DNA of 64,000 nt from Tillandsia leiboldiana (taxonomy: Eukaryota; Streptophyta; Magnoliopsida; Poales; Bromeliaceae): assembly GCA_029204045.2 (NCBI GenBank), contig CM055074.1, forward strand, positions 19,333,164-19,397,163. Reading direction: 5' to 3'. The translations under genes were made by a program, and so were the position numbers. This document shows positions 54,601 through 58,185 of this stretch, piece after piece. How positions within the stretch are numbered: position 1 is the first letter of the stretch; every line of letters starts with the position of its first letter. The notes under the pieces are model-generated. The model saw only the letters and a program-made list of their open reading frames with translations, was not told the origin of the DNA and ran no database searches.

Positions 54601-56785
54601 GCTGCTAGGCGTCACTGGTGGATTGTGGGACTCACGAGAATTATCTGTATGATCAATGATTTTTATTGGGCTGAGTTGGAATTGTTCTGACCCACTGAAA
54701 AGAGTTTCAGTGATATTGTTGATGGCGATCACAATATATCTCATTACCAGATAGAATAGAACCTATGGGTCACACACATAAGAGGTTATGACTGATCGGA
54801 TAGCTGGATCGTAATTTTTGAATCGCCTGAGAACTTAATTGTCAATATGTTGATAATTGGACTTATTACAAATTAGGAATATTAAAGTGCAAATGTTGCA
54901 AGAGATGCCTTACTAATAGTTAGTAAGTTATGAGAGGACTTAAGTGCAAATATTGCATTATTGATTTGATTTGATCAAATTAGGATTAAGTTCAAGTCGA
55001 ATTAAATTAGGATTTAATCGATTGAACCGATTAGAGATAAGATAAACTTAAATTTAATTTTATTCTTATCCTTAATGATTATAAAAGGGATTATATCCCT
55101 CTTTATACGTATGAGAGTTTTTAAAAAACCCTAGTCGTCATCTCTTTCCTCCTCTTCCTCTTTTCTAAAAAATATCCATGATCAAAGAAAGATATTCTCG
55201 ACAAGGGAATTAGCATCCCAGTGAGAATTTCGATCAAATCAGCAACCTCATGTGGATACCCGTAAAGCCGAACGCGTATGCGGCTTCAAGAGAACCAAAT
55301 CCCACGATCATCACATTGCCGAACGCGTATACGGCTTCAAGAGAACCAAATCCCACGATCATCACATTGCAGTGTAAATCTCCCATCGCAAAGATGAAGA
55401 TTAGATATTCCTTTTCTTTTTAATCTTAAATACATGAGGGATCATATTTTGCGTAGTTTATTTGAGATCGGATCTCAAGTTTTTAAAATCTAGTTTTATT
55501 TGATTTTCTTTTCCGCTGCGTTTTAGCTTGCGCAAAATTTTAACAAGTACATCCTTCAAGATCTAGGCATTTTTCACTCACAACCTATGCAAATTAATTT
55601 TTGATGGTCAAGTTGCTCTCCATATTGTGACAAAAAACATTGAGATCGATTATTATTCAAATCATTAGAAGATTCATACTGGACAATCGGTCATCCAACA
55701 TGTTAGGACTAAATCACAAGTTGCTGATGCATTCTCAAAAACACTTGGCTGAGCAATAGTTACTGCACTAGCTTGCAAGCTAGGGGTTTTAGATTCTCCA
55801 CCCTCTAGCTTGAGGGGTGACATAAAGGAAAAATAAACAGCGGGTAAGATAAGCCAAACTAACTAAACTAAGCTATAGATGACACCTTGTACAACGAAAT
55901 TGAGTGTCTAGAATACTACATCCCTTCTGCTCCCGGAGCAAATCCATACTTGTGTGGGTAATGCTAGACTGGTGCAGAAGAGAATTATAGTTAATCACTA
56001 TAAAAGTATTAAAACTATAGTTTATCTCACATTCAACTTGATTTATGAGTTCCTAGTGAACTCACATTGTCGATTATGGTAAGGTTAGAAAGATCCAAAC
56101 TCATTAGGTTCTAAACTCAATTTCAACAAAAAGTAATCCAAATTTGCCCTGAAACATACGCAATTGGAACTACAACCAATTCAATGAATCGAATGCAAAA
56201 ATCACATTGGGTAAGGATAGAAAGATCCAAAATCATTAGGTACTAAACTCGATTTCAACAAAAAATAAACCAAATTTGCCCTAAAACATACGCAATTGGA
56301 ACTATAACCAATTCAATGAATCAAACGCAAAAACCAAATTGGGTAAGTATAGAAAGATCCAAAATCATTAGGTACTAAACTCGATTTCAACAAAAAATAA
56401 TCCAAATTTGCCCTCAAACATATGCAATTGGAACTATAACCAATTCAATGAATCGAACGCAAAAACCAAAGGGAGCAGAGATCCCAAACCCTAGAACGAA
56501 AGCTCCTGTGCCAAGGCGGAAAGGCAAGGCAAGCGAGGCGGCGAGGATGTCAAGGAGCTTATCGGGGCGCACCGAGAACCGCTTCGGCCGCGGCGGCTGG
56601 AACTCGGGAGGAGGGGTGACCGTTAGGGTTTCCGAGCTCGTGGAGAGAGATGAGGACGAAGGGGGGGAGGGGCTCTCCCCGAGTTCTGCCGAAACCCTAG
56701 ATCGGCGATTGGATGGAACACTGTGGGAGTGGAGCGGCGGCCGGAGGTAGAGTTGGGGGCGAAAGAGGAGGAGTGTTCTGGCCAT
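11984..56785 (-). CDS. Plastid-type protein with two GST-N/thioredoxin-fold domains, 12 exons
   Basis: I read 12 exons on the minus strand, from the ATG at 56785 to the TAA at 11986-11984, totalling 1,008 bp and 335 residues. All introns are GT-AG and all phases fit. Residues 1-60 are Ser/Arg/Pro-rich, like a plastid transit peptide; 78-98 are hydrophobic. GST-N domain 1 spans about 139-215, with CPFC at 146-149, a cis-Pro site QFPY at 187-190 and YESDD at 201-205. A hydrophobic linker follows at 218-239. Domain 2 spans about 258-333, with SPFC at 265-268, QVPY at 305-308 and FESAE at 319-323. Length and order match the plant family typified by At5g03880, annotated as thioredoxin/GST-N-like; its biochemical role is not established. 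Substrate and redox activity are unknown. Nothing in the coding sequence is broken despite about 43 kb of introns. The start is supported by context (ACGATGGC) and by the transit-like N-terminus. Confidence 0.9.
12495..12521. repeat. Perfect 13-bp inverted repeat
   Basis: TTAGAGTATAGTT and its exact complement are separated by one base, inside the PIF-like element. Confidence 0.9.
12987..13043. repeat. (TA)n microsatellite
   Basis: About 28 TA units inside the PIF-like element. Confidence 0.95.
13711..13768 (-). CDS. Exon 11, residues 286-305
   Basis: The acceptor TTGCAG precedes 58 bp encoding TARGSPKRQTLYEKAGHFQ, with the first base completing a Ser codon. The donor is GTTTTTTTTT, an unusually T-rich 5' site. 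Confidence 0.9.
14240..14307 (-). CDS. Exon 10, residues 264-286
   Basis: 68 bp encoding ASPFCKIVREVLVELELPHI and a short tail. This is the start of GST-N domain 2 with the SPFC motif. Acceptor TTTTTCAG, donor GTACCT. Confidence 0.92.
14401..14460 (-). CDS. Exon 9, residues 244-263
   Basis: 60 bp in phase 0 encoding GSSYTPSKLSPQPLELWAYE, the lead-in strand of domain 2. Acceptor TATATAG, donor GTCTGC. Confidence 0.9.
14647..14688 (-). CDS. Exon 8, residues 230-243
   Basis: 42 bp in phase 0 encoding TLTTGFAIIGRMGK, the end of the hydrophobic linker. Acceptor TTTTGTAG, donor GTAAAA. Confidence 0.9.
14798..14841 (-). CDS. Exon 7, residues 215-229
   Basis: 44 bp that complete a Gly codon begun 24.9 kb upstream and then encode DGTIPTMLSLGLLT. 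Acceptor TTTTCAG, donor GTAAGC. The phase agrees exactly with exon 6, which links the two halves of the gene across intron 6. Confidence 0.9.
14842..15193 (-). other. Native 3' end of intron 6
   Basis: AT-rich intron sequence ending in the polypyrimidine tract and acceptor at 14842. Nothing else is seen. Confidence 0.6.
15194..15581 (+). mobile_element. Gypsy LTR fragment, left piece
   Basis: Starts TGTTGAGGTCC. Its arrangement (GCGAAAAACG, GCGTGAAATT, then a TTAGGGTTTTGTAACCCTAA hairpin and a C-rich leader) parallels 4870-5260 of the long gypsy LTR. The hAT element, then the SIRE element, interrupt it; it resumes at 16081-16168 and 32306-32510. Confidence 0.55.
15582..16080. mobile_element. 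hAT-like 499-bp non-autonomous element
   Basis: The left end TAGGGGCGGCAA and inverted right end TAGGGGTGTCAA form terminal repeats. An exact 8-bp duplication CCTCTATA lies at 15574-15581 and 16081-16088, the hAT signature. The interior is made of repeated GAGCCGAACACGAGC/GCTCGTGTTCGGCTC motifs facing both ways, giving strong folding potential around an AT-rich core. Confidence 0.85.
16081..16168 (+). mobile_element. Gypsy LTR fragment, middle piece
   Basis: A (CT)n run, then CAACAAAGTAGC and CTTTGGCCGCACC, matching 36643-36700. It continues after the SIRE element at 32306. Confidence 0.7.
16169..16756 (+). mobile_element. 5' LTR of the SIRE element, internally deleted
   Basis: Only 588 bp. 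It keeps the TCCGGATC-motif region (16390-16620) and a TATA box (CTATAAATAGACC near 16677) but lacks the downstream part found in the 3' LTR at about 27840-28250 and in the complete LTR at 58186-59524. Confidence 0.85.
16759..16770 (+). promoter_or_regulatory. Primer-binding site of the SIRE element
   Basis: TGGTATCAGAGC, complementary to initiator tRNA-Met, two bases after the LTR end. Confidence 0.92.
16802..18869 (+). pseudogene. SIRE gag, broken
   Basis: A copia-type gag starts near GNINRPSFFDETNYTYWK and has a UBN2-like core around 17110-17410. In-frame stops fall at 16898, 17105 and 17666. Two zinc knuckles are present: CFKCRGFGHISTAC near 17723 and CHHCGEKGHIKSKC near 18525. A coiled-coil-like Lys/Glu-rich stretch lies between them (18120-18330), after a frameshift near 18084-18127. 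The long C-terminal half is typical of the SIRE/Maximus lineage. Confidence 0.88.
18870..20070 (+). pseudogene. SIRE protease, GAG-pre-integrase and integrase, broken
   Basis: The protease active-site segment LDSGCSRHMTGD follows directly after a stop codon. A frameshift near 19020 leads into SISQLCDNG and the GAG-pre-integrase motif LWHERLCHMN. The integrase core carries MVDDFSRF, SDRGGEF and the glutamate segment PYTPQQNGVVKRKNR. The frame is lost near 20000. Confidence 0.88.
20318..21871 (+). pseudogene. SIRE reverse transcriptase and RNase H, broken
   Basis: RT motifs are clear: KARLVAQGYSQIEGIDF, QMDVKSAFLNSYL, ALYGLKQVPRAWY and the catalytic YMDDIV. RNase H has GYSDADWAGSVDDRKSTSG, STAEAEYIS and the end LADILTKPLD. 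Stops at about 20531 and 21551 interrupt an otherwise continuous frame, so the damage is light compared with the copia relic in intron 1. Confidence 0.9.
21872..23475 (+). other. SIRE spacer between pol and the third ORF
   Basis: No coding sequence. It holds a 37-bp direct repeat at 22233-22306 (ATACTTAATATCTTACATAA, twice), then a purine-rich GAGGGGGAG, and at 22889-22990 a cluster of TCCGGAT/TCCGGACT motifs followed by TTTTATAG, echoing the LTR promoter region. Confidence 0.7.
22889..23012 (+). promoter_or_regulatory. U3-like motif cluster with TATA before the envelope-position ORF
   Basis: CAGTCCGGACTGG, CAGTCCGGATCCCG, AATCCGGACTGA and GATCCGGACTGC lie within 100 bp, then GGGCTTTTATAGAAACG. 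The same motif plus TATA layout is found in the LTR and in the second SIRE copy (61790-61600, minus strand). An internal promoter is inferred, not shown. Confidence 0.5.
23476..25064. mobile_element. 1.6-kb hAT-like non-autonomous element
   Basis: Ends CAAGTATTAAAGTG and (inverted) CAAGGAATTAAGTATCC, flanked by an exact 8-bp duplication AATTAAAC (23468-23475 and 25065-25072). Both ends carry GC-rich GTGCCGTGGCACG-type inverted motifs and the centre is AT-rich without a transposase. It belongs to the same family as 47155-48587 and, by its ends, the 344-bp elements. Confidence 0.85.
25089..26592 (+). pseudogene. SIRE third ORF (envelope-position, plant transposon protein type), frameshifted
   Basis: It starts MKLSQDIFQKH with a hydrophobic N-terminal segment (MVFDWIIVFITALV), then an acidic, Lys/Ala/Pro-rich low-complexity region, then a globular part with LFDQAGLSPICKF and EFRTTVRNTPLTITPQLIGE that resembles the 'putative plant transposon protein' family. 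A frameshift lies at about 25877-25949; the second frame continues to 26461, where a stop interrupts it, and the tail DKLGCCTSDDDDTGSD ends at 26592. In SIRE elements this ORF holds the position of env; its function is unproven. Confidence 0.8.
26593..27351 (+). other. SIRE 3' untranslated spacer and polypurine tract
   Basis: AT-rich with several near-repeats (AGAACAAGTGACAG twice at 26880-26925). It ends AAAGAGTGAGAT, the polypurine tract, immediately before the 3' LTR. Confidence 0.7.
27352..28262 (+). mobile_element. 3' LTR of the SIRE element, main part
   Basis: Starts TGTTAAGAATTTTTGTGTTG and matches the 5' LTR up to about 27785. It then lacks the TATA segment of the 5' LTR and continues with GGATTCG-rich sequence that the 5' LTR has lost. 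The solo LTR splits it; its last 69 bases are at 32232-32300. Confidence 0.88.
28590..28952 (+). promoter_or_regulatory. Six G-boxes upstream of an LTR TATA box
   Basis: CACGTG at 28590, 28621, 28729, 28761, 28870 and 28947, most in a CCACGTGG context. These are G-boxes bound by plant bZIP/bHLH factors. TATAAATA follows at 29127-29134. Confidence 0.75.
30745..31080 (+). repeat. GC-rich direct repeats in the solo LTR
   Basis: One pair centres on TTGGGCGGT (about 30750-30845). Another is TGCGACCGTGCCGGTCAGGA, repeated about 46 bp apart at 31006-31080. They recall the 37-bp array of the other LTR family. Confidence 0.7.
32232..32300 (+). mobile_element. Last 69 bases of the SIRE 3' LTR
   Basis: GTTTACACCTATTCACCC to ATAACCCACA. 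The second SIRE copy shows the same segment uninterrupted (58186-58256, minus strand), which proves the split. Confidence 0.9.
32306..32510 (+). mobile_element. Gypsy LTR fragment, right piece
   Basis: Continues 16081-16168 beyond the SIRE insertion; GATCCTGAGTTGAGATGGTT and the sequence around it match 36730-36850. Confidence 0.7.
32511..33057. other. Unassigned DNA in intron 6, with a weak tRNA-like motif
   Basis: No coding sequence. On the minus strand TAGCTCAGTAG (32863-32853) resembles an RNA polymerase III A box and TTGAGACCC (32836-32828) a worn B box, but the spacing is too short for a tRNA. A degraded SINE is possible. Confidence 0.3.
33058..33399. mobile_element. 342-bp hAT-like miniature element
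   Basis: CAAGGATTTAAGTATCC ... CACTTAAATCCTTG, the same family and size as 44830-45173 and the pair at 34707-35402. No 8-bp duplication is visible; the right flank is an expanded TATATACA microsatellite. Confidence 0.8.
33400..33515. repeat. TATATACA / (TA)n microsatellite
   Basis: Alternating TATACACATA units, then about 29 TA units. Confidence 0.9.
33600..33850. mobile_element. Miniature element family with AGAGTCCGGCTAC ends
   Basis: TTACAAGCACCAA facing TTGGTGCTTGT forms a hairpin, followed by three GTAGCC(A/G)GACTCTATA units (two within a 38-bp direct repeat) and an inverted TATAGAGTCCGGCTACTATA. Half of a related copy sits at 36490-36600. The superfamily is not resolved. Confidence 0.5.
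33851..34690 (-). mobile_element. Inverted copy of the large hAT interior
   Basis: AT-rich, with blocks such as AAGATCTACTTATTAGGTAAG and GTTAATCTAATTATCTTACGG that are the reverse complement of 47880-48130 in the hAT element of intron 1. It precedes a hAT transposase relic and may be part of the same old element. Confidence 0.55.
34707..35402. mobile_element. 344-bp hAT miniature element carrying a copy of itself
   Basis: The outer element has ends CAAGGATTTAAGTGCC and (inverted) CAAGGTTTTAAGTATCC with exact 8-bp duplications GTGGGAAC (34699-34706 and 35403-35410). Removing the inner element and one of its target copies leaves 344 bp. Confidence 0.9.
34824..35167. mobile_element. Inner 344-bp hAT miniature element
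   Basis: CAAGGATTTAAGTGCC ... TTAAATCCTTG, flanked by exact duplications ATGCCGAC (34816-34823 and 35168-35175) that are sequence of the outer element. Confidence 0.92.
35411..36020 (+). pseudogene. hAT transposase N-terminal relic (BED-finger region)
   Basis: The frame entering from the target duplication reads WKCNYYNM and GGGVTRLNKHITG, a BED-type zinc finger whose second Cys is Tyr. A stop falls at about 35529. The frame from 35546 is Lys/Asp-rich with a Gly/Ser-rich linker (SGGSGSGSAPSG). After another stop the phase shifts to DVNPMAFPSPDAQQQRID, like the linker before the dimerisation region of plant hAT transposases. No catalytic core follows. Confidence 0.6.
36021..36565. other. Unassigned, with half of the AGAGTC-type miniature element
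   Basis: T-rich sequence, a short purine tract (GAGAGAGAGA), and at 36490-36565 a partial copy of the 33600-33850 element (TTTACAAGCACAAG, GCATAGCAGCCTGACTC). Confidence 0.4.
36566..36648. repeat. (CT)n then (TA)n microsatellite
   Basis: About 18 CT units followed directly by about 24 TA units. Confidence 0.95.
36649..39577 (+). mobile_element. Gypsy LTR, partial and old
   Basis: The GC-rich leader with GTTGCCGCCTCC and CTTTGGCCGCACC matches the 16081/32306 fragment. A direct repeat of about 115 bp (CACGCCATCCCTGGCCACCG, twice) lies at 37029-37190. The downstream part has the LTR features GGAGAGACTCTGCCTG (39408) and TTTTCAAAATGGTTTTCC, and the end GTGGCATGACA is a worn GGGGCGTGACA. The left boundary is not clear. 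Confidence 0.6.
39697..39766 (-). CDS. Exon 6, residues 192-215
   Basis: 70 bp encoding VDPNTGVAMYESDDIIKYLV, then NKY and the first base of a Gly codon completed by exon 7. Acceptor TTGTAG, donor GTGCAT. It closes GST-N domain 1. Confidence 0.92.
39732..40200. repeat. Tandem duplication, about 233 bp, covering part of exon 6 and its acceptor
   Basis: Copy A (39732-39964) holds the acceptor and the 5' half of exon 6 with its upstream intron; copy B (39965-40200) repeats this with about 10-15% differences. Shared blocks include AAATATCTATAACAATTA and AAGCTGAAGAGAATTATTTG. Confidence 0.85.
39961..40000 (-). pseudogene. Decoy partial exon 6
   Basis: In copy B an acceptor (CCATTGCAG) precedes VDPTTGMAMYESI, then the duplication junction and an in-frame stop within about 60 bases. 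It lies upstream of the true exon in transcription order and could compete for splicing. Confidence 0.75.
40547..40666 (-). CDS. Exon 5, residues 152-191
   Basis: 120 bp in phase 0 encoding VREIVSILDLDVLFYPCPRN, then GPNFRPKVLQMGGKQQFPYM. It carries most of domain 1 and the cis-Pro site. Acceptor TTTTACAG, donor GTACTT. Confidence 0.93.
40769..43621 (+). mobile_element. Gypsy solo LTR in intron 4, 2,853 bp
   Basis: TGTGGAGACCCGAATCC ... CCCCGGGACGTGACA, related to the 3,969-bp solo LTR (TGTGAGGACCTGAATCC start; the same 3' end with CTGTTGGCAGGCCCGGA). The target copies ATAGA and GCAGA agree at only three of five positions. It holds one G-box (41088), a TATA box (GCTATAAATTGAG near 41313) and a GGGCGCCCG-rich U3. 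It lies opposite to the host gene. Confidence 0.8.
43622..43961 (-). other. Remaining sequence of intron 4
   Basis: AT-rich intron. Part of 43635-43690 resembles 40695-40760 on the other side of the solo LTR, which suggests an older local duplication. Confidence 0.45.
43962..43980 (-). CDS. Exon 4, 19-nt microexon with the CPFC motif
   Basis: The acceptor AATTCAG precedes 19 bases that finish a Ser codon and encode CPFCQK, followed by donor GTAATC. Phases fit exons 3 and 5, and without it the frame and the redox motif of domain 1 would be lost. Confidence 0.85.
44159..44231 (-). CDS. Exon 3, residues 121-145
   Basis: 73 bp encoding LTLKETSKLGPRPEKPLEIY and EFQ. Acceptor CAATAG, donor GTACTG. 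The KLGPRPEKPLE block is typical of this plant family. Confidence 0.92.
44607..44654. repeat. 24-bp tandem duplication in intron 2
   Basis: GCCTATTTGAGTGTTAAAAT plus TGAG, twice. Confidence 0.9.
44830..45173. mobile_element. 344-bp hAT miniature element in intron 2
   Basis: TAAGGATTTAAGTATCC ... CACTTAAATCCTTG with exact 8-bp duplications GTGAAAAT (44822-44829 and 45174-45181). Internal GTGCCGTATCGTGCC motifs as in the other copies. Confidence 0.92.
45531..45595 (-). CDS. Exon 2, residues 99-121
   Basis: 65 bp encoding YSVSFVSEDAIPSSEYAMNI and G. Acceptor ATGGCAG, donor GTAGTA. It joins exon 1 in phase 2 to complete a Gly codon. Confidence 0.9.
45596..46558 (-). other. 3' part of intron 1
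   Basis: AT-rich. A 31-bp tandem duplication (TTATCCCCCCTACACATTTC type) lies at 45819-45880. TGGTATCAGAGTG followed by GAGTTCAAATCCCAG at 46070-46105 looks like a retrotransposon leader or SINE remnant. Confidence 0.5.
47155..48587. mobile_element. 1.4-kb hAT-like non-autonomous element
   Basis: CAAGGATTAAAGTGCC ... (inverted) CAAGGAATCAAGTGCCGCC with exact 8-bp duplications CTAATTAC (47147-47154 and 48588-48595). GC-rich GTGCC/GGCAC ends surround a long AT-rich centre that matches 33851-34690 inverted. Confidence 0.88.
48613..49280 (+). pseudogene. Copia gag relic
   Basis: Starts near ATCATGGATAATCTTGC. The frame at 48994-49218 carries QPSLVEFKNLLAKLKALAKQ, a typical copia gag C-terminal block. 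The remainder has many stops. Confidence 0.75.
49504..51954 (+). mobile_element. Gypsy solo LTR in intron 1, 2,451 bp
   Basis: TGTAGTGCACCGG ... CGGGGCGTGACA with exact duplications ATACC (49499-49503 and 51955-51959), splitting the copia gag. The U3 is rich in GGGCGCCCGGA motifs. The last 39 bp are duplicated in tandem (51877-51915 and 51916-51954). Confidence 0.9.
52080..52748 (+). pseudogene. Copia GAG-pre-integrase relic
   Basis: Readable pieces in several frames: GTPFMEGR-like and STKSAYVEK-like segments, LNGLPQLEVKEYAMCTECQY, then YMESKFQENELMEL, and FIDD at the start of the integrase core. Confidence 0.7.
52749..53737. mobile_element. Unidentified 1-kb insertion in the copia integrase
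   Basis: The copia frame breaks after FIDD and resumes at 53738 with FSRYV and MKNKSETLAKF. The intervening pyrimidine-rich DNA has no copia similarity, no clear TG...CA ends and no obvious target duplication. Confidence 0.5.
53738..54007 (+). pseudogene. Copia integrase core relic
   Basis: MKNKSETLAKFKK, then KAKVENEVGK, then a shifted equivalent of the TDNGGEYTSEEFNDY segment (53858-53915). Stops and frameshifts throughout. Confidence 0.7.
54008..55545 (+). mobile_element. Copia solo LTR, 1,538 bp
   Basis: TGTTAGATGTATGCCCTAGA ... AAATTTTAACA, flanked by AGTAT (54003-54007) and AGTAC (55546-55550), a four-of-five match. It interrupts the older copia element. It contains a direct repeat of about 55 bp (GAACGCGTATGCGGCTTCAA and its A variant) at 55268-55370. 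Confidence 0.8.
55551..55825 (+). pseudogene. Copia RNase H and 3' end relic
   Basis: Worn equivalents of the DNQAALHIA, THKHIE and VADVFTK segments of copia RNase H, then GCTTGAGGGG, a polypurine tract. Confidence 0.6.
55826..56076 (-). other. Intron 1 sequence, unassigned
   Basis: No coding or repeat feature recognised. It may include the start of a lost copia 3' LTR. Confidence 0.4.
56077..56470. repeat. 132-bp tandem repeat, three copies, at the 5' end of intron 1
   Basis: GAAAGATCC recurs at 56088, 56220 and 56352, with CAATTGGAACTA and CAATTCAATGAATC in each unit. The last unit ends about 20 bp from the exon 1 donor. Confidence 0.9.
56490..56785 (-). CDS. Exon 1, residues 1-99, with transit-like N-terminus
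   Basis: ATG in context ACGATGGCC. The exon encodes a Leu/Arg/Ser-rich leader (MARTLLLFRPQLYLRPPLHS), a Ser/Pro-rich stretch, then RFSVRPDKLLDILAASLALP and RLGTGAFVL. It ends CTAGG before donor GTTTGG; the phase fits exon 2. Intron read-through would run on to a stop at 56414. Confidence 0.9.
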
Positions 56786-56900
56786 CGTTGGCGAGGTGAA
56801 AGAGAGAAAGAGGTGGGAAGAGTGAGCGGTTTTAAATGGCGCGAAAGAGATGAGGCGAGGGAAAGCGAGTGTTTTACTCTTGCTTCTCTTTAGGCCATGA
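56786..56900 (-). promoter_or_regulatory. Probable core promoter and 5' UTR of the host gene
   Basis: On the minus strand a CT-rich leader (CTCTTTCTCTCTTTCACC) precedes the ATG, and CATTTAAAACC about 50 bp upstream could serve as a weak TATA element. The transcription start is not determined. Confidence 0.45.
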
Positions 56901-56929
56901 CACCGTATGTTGGACAGTTATAATTTCAT

Positions 56930-57235
56930 AATAGAGTTTTAAAAATTTAATTTTTAAACTGTTTAAATTAATATTATACAATTTTATTAAATTTTTAATA
57001 ATAAAATTTTTTTAAAATTAAAAATTAAATTTTAGATTTTAAAATTTTGAAATTAAAATTTCAAATTTTAAATATATTTTAAAATCTAAATTTAAAATTT
57101 AAAATTTAAATTTTATAATTTGAAATTTAAATTTTGAAATAGAAAATTTAAATTTAAAATTTAAAATTTAAAATTTAAAACTTTTAATTTAAATTTTTAA
57201 ATTTTTAAATTTTAAATTTTAAATTTTTACCAATT
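56930..57235. repeat. AAATTT-rich low-complexity tract
   Basis: Runs of AAATTTAAATTTTAAA type upstream of the gene, like the tract at 9655-9945. Confidence 0.8.
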
Positions 57236-57237
57236 TA

Positions 57238-58185
57238 ACCTATCACGCCTCAAAATACAGCGGAGGGAAGTATGGCAACACACCCGTCGTATGTGGACAA
57301 ACCCTACACATATAAAACGTTACAACTAACTAATCTCAATTATGTATTCGGAGTGTATATATAATAAAACTAGTATGAAAAATTTATCAAAAAATTGCAC
57401 AGCCGTCAGGTCTCAAAATTGTCAGCATTTTATATACGAAAATTGACAAATTTACTGTCAAAATTTTGGAGACCCAATGTAATAGCACAAACTTTTAGGT
57501 ATAATTTTTGGAATAAAATTAGTTTTTAGGTCTTCTCGTGGCTTTGGATAATTTTTACTGTTTTGTTATAGAGCTCGTTAAACGGAGAACGGCGGTACGA
57601 TCGGATTGGAAATCCGACTTACGGATCACCCGAAATGACGATTTTAAGTTAGCGGGTCCGAAAATATGAGTTTTGAAATTTTCTATACTCGCTAAGACTT
57701 ATTGGTGCATCTGAATCCGTGCTAATGGATATGTGGCATTTCGGAGGTTTGGCATGCTTATCGAGGCAAACTGACGAAAAATCCCTTATCAATATTTAGG
57801 GATTTGGAATTTTTCGTACGTACAAGAAAACCCTAATTTTCAGAAAAAATAAAATAATTAAATAAAAATTAGGTTCTTCTTTTTTCTCATTGTGCGTACT
57901 GGAGACCGAGATTGGAATCGTCGCCACCACCGGAGACCGGAACCGAAAACACCATCGTCGTTGGAGATCGGAGTCGCACCGTCTTCCCCGTCGGAGCAAG
58001 GTCGGTTTTCGTTCCCTTCGTCTTGTTCGTTTCGTCGTTTCGTTTGTTCGTTGGGATTTCGTCGTCGGCGGAATCGGTTGGTGGATTTGCTTGGCGGTCG
58101 TTGACAAAGATTGTGCGCCGCCGCGGGATGCCCTAGCCGCGCTGCGCTGCCGCTAGTGCCGGGTCGCACCGCACCGCGCTACATA
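57238..58185 (+). mobile_element. Gypsy LTR fragment upstream of the gene
   Basis: Begins near TATCACGCCTCAAAATAC (a worn LTR terminus). It contains the AAAACCCTAATTTTC leader motif and a GC-rich CGCC/CCG stretch as in the other long gypsy LTRs. SIRE copy 2 cuts it at 58185. The small open frames inside are not recognised. Confidence 0.5.

Larger units (their letters stand above)
46559..55825 (+). mobile_element. Old, decayed copia element with four insertions
   Basis: The left LTR ends near 47044 (CACCCAACTCAACA) and a worn primer site (GCGGTATCAGTAGG) follows. Coding relics in order on the plus strand: gag 48613-49280, GAG-pre-integrase 52080-52748, integrase 53738-54007, RNase H end 55551-55825. 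It is interrupted by a hAT element, a gypsy solo LTR, an unidentified 1-kb insert and a copia solo LTR. The exact left boundary and the 3' LTR are uncertain. Confidence 0.7.
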
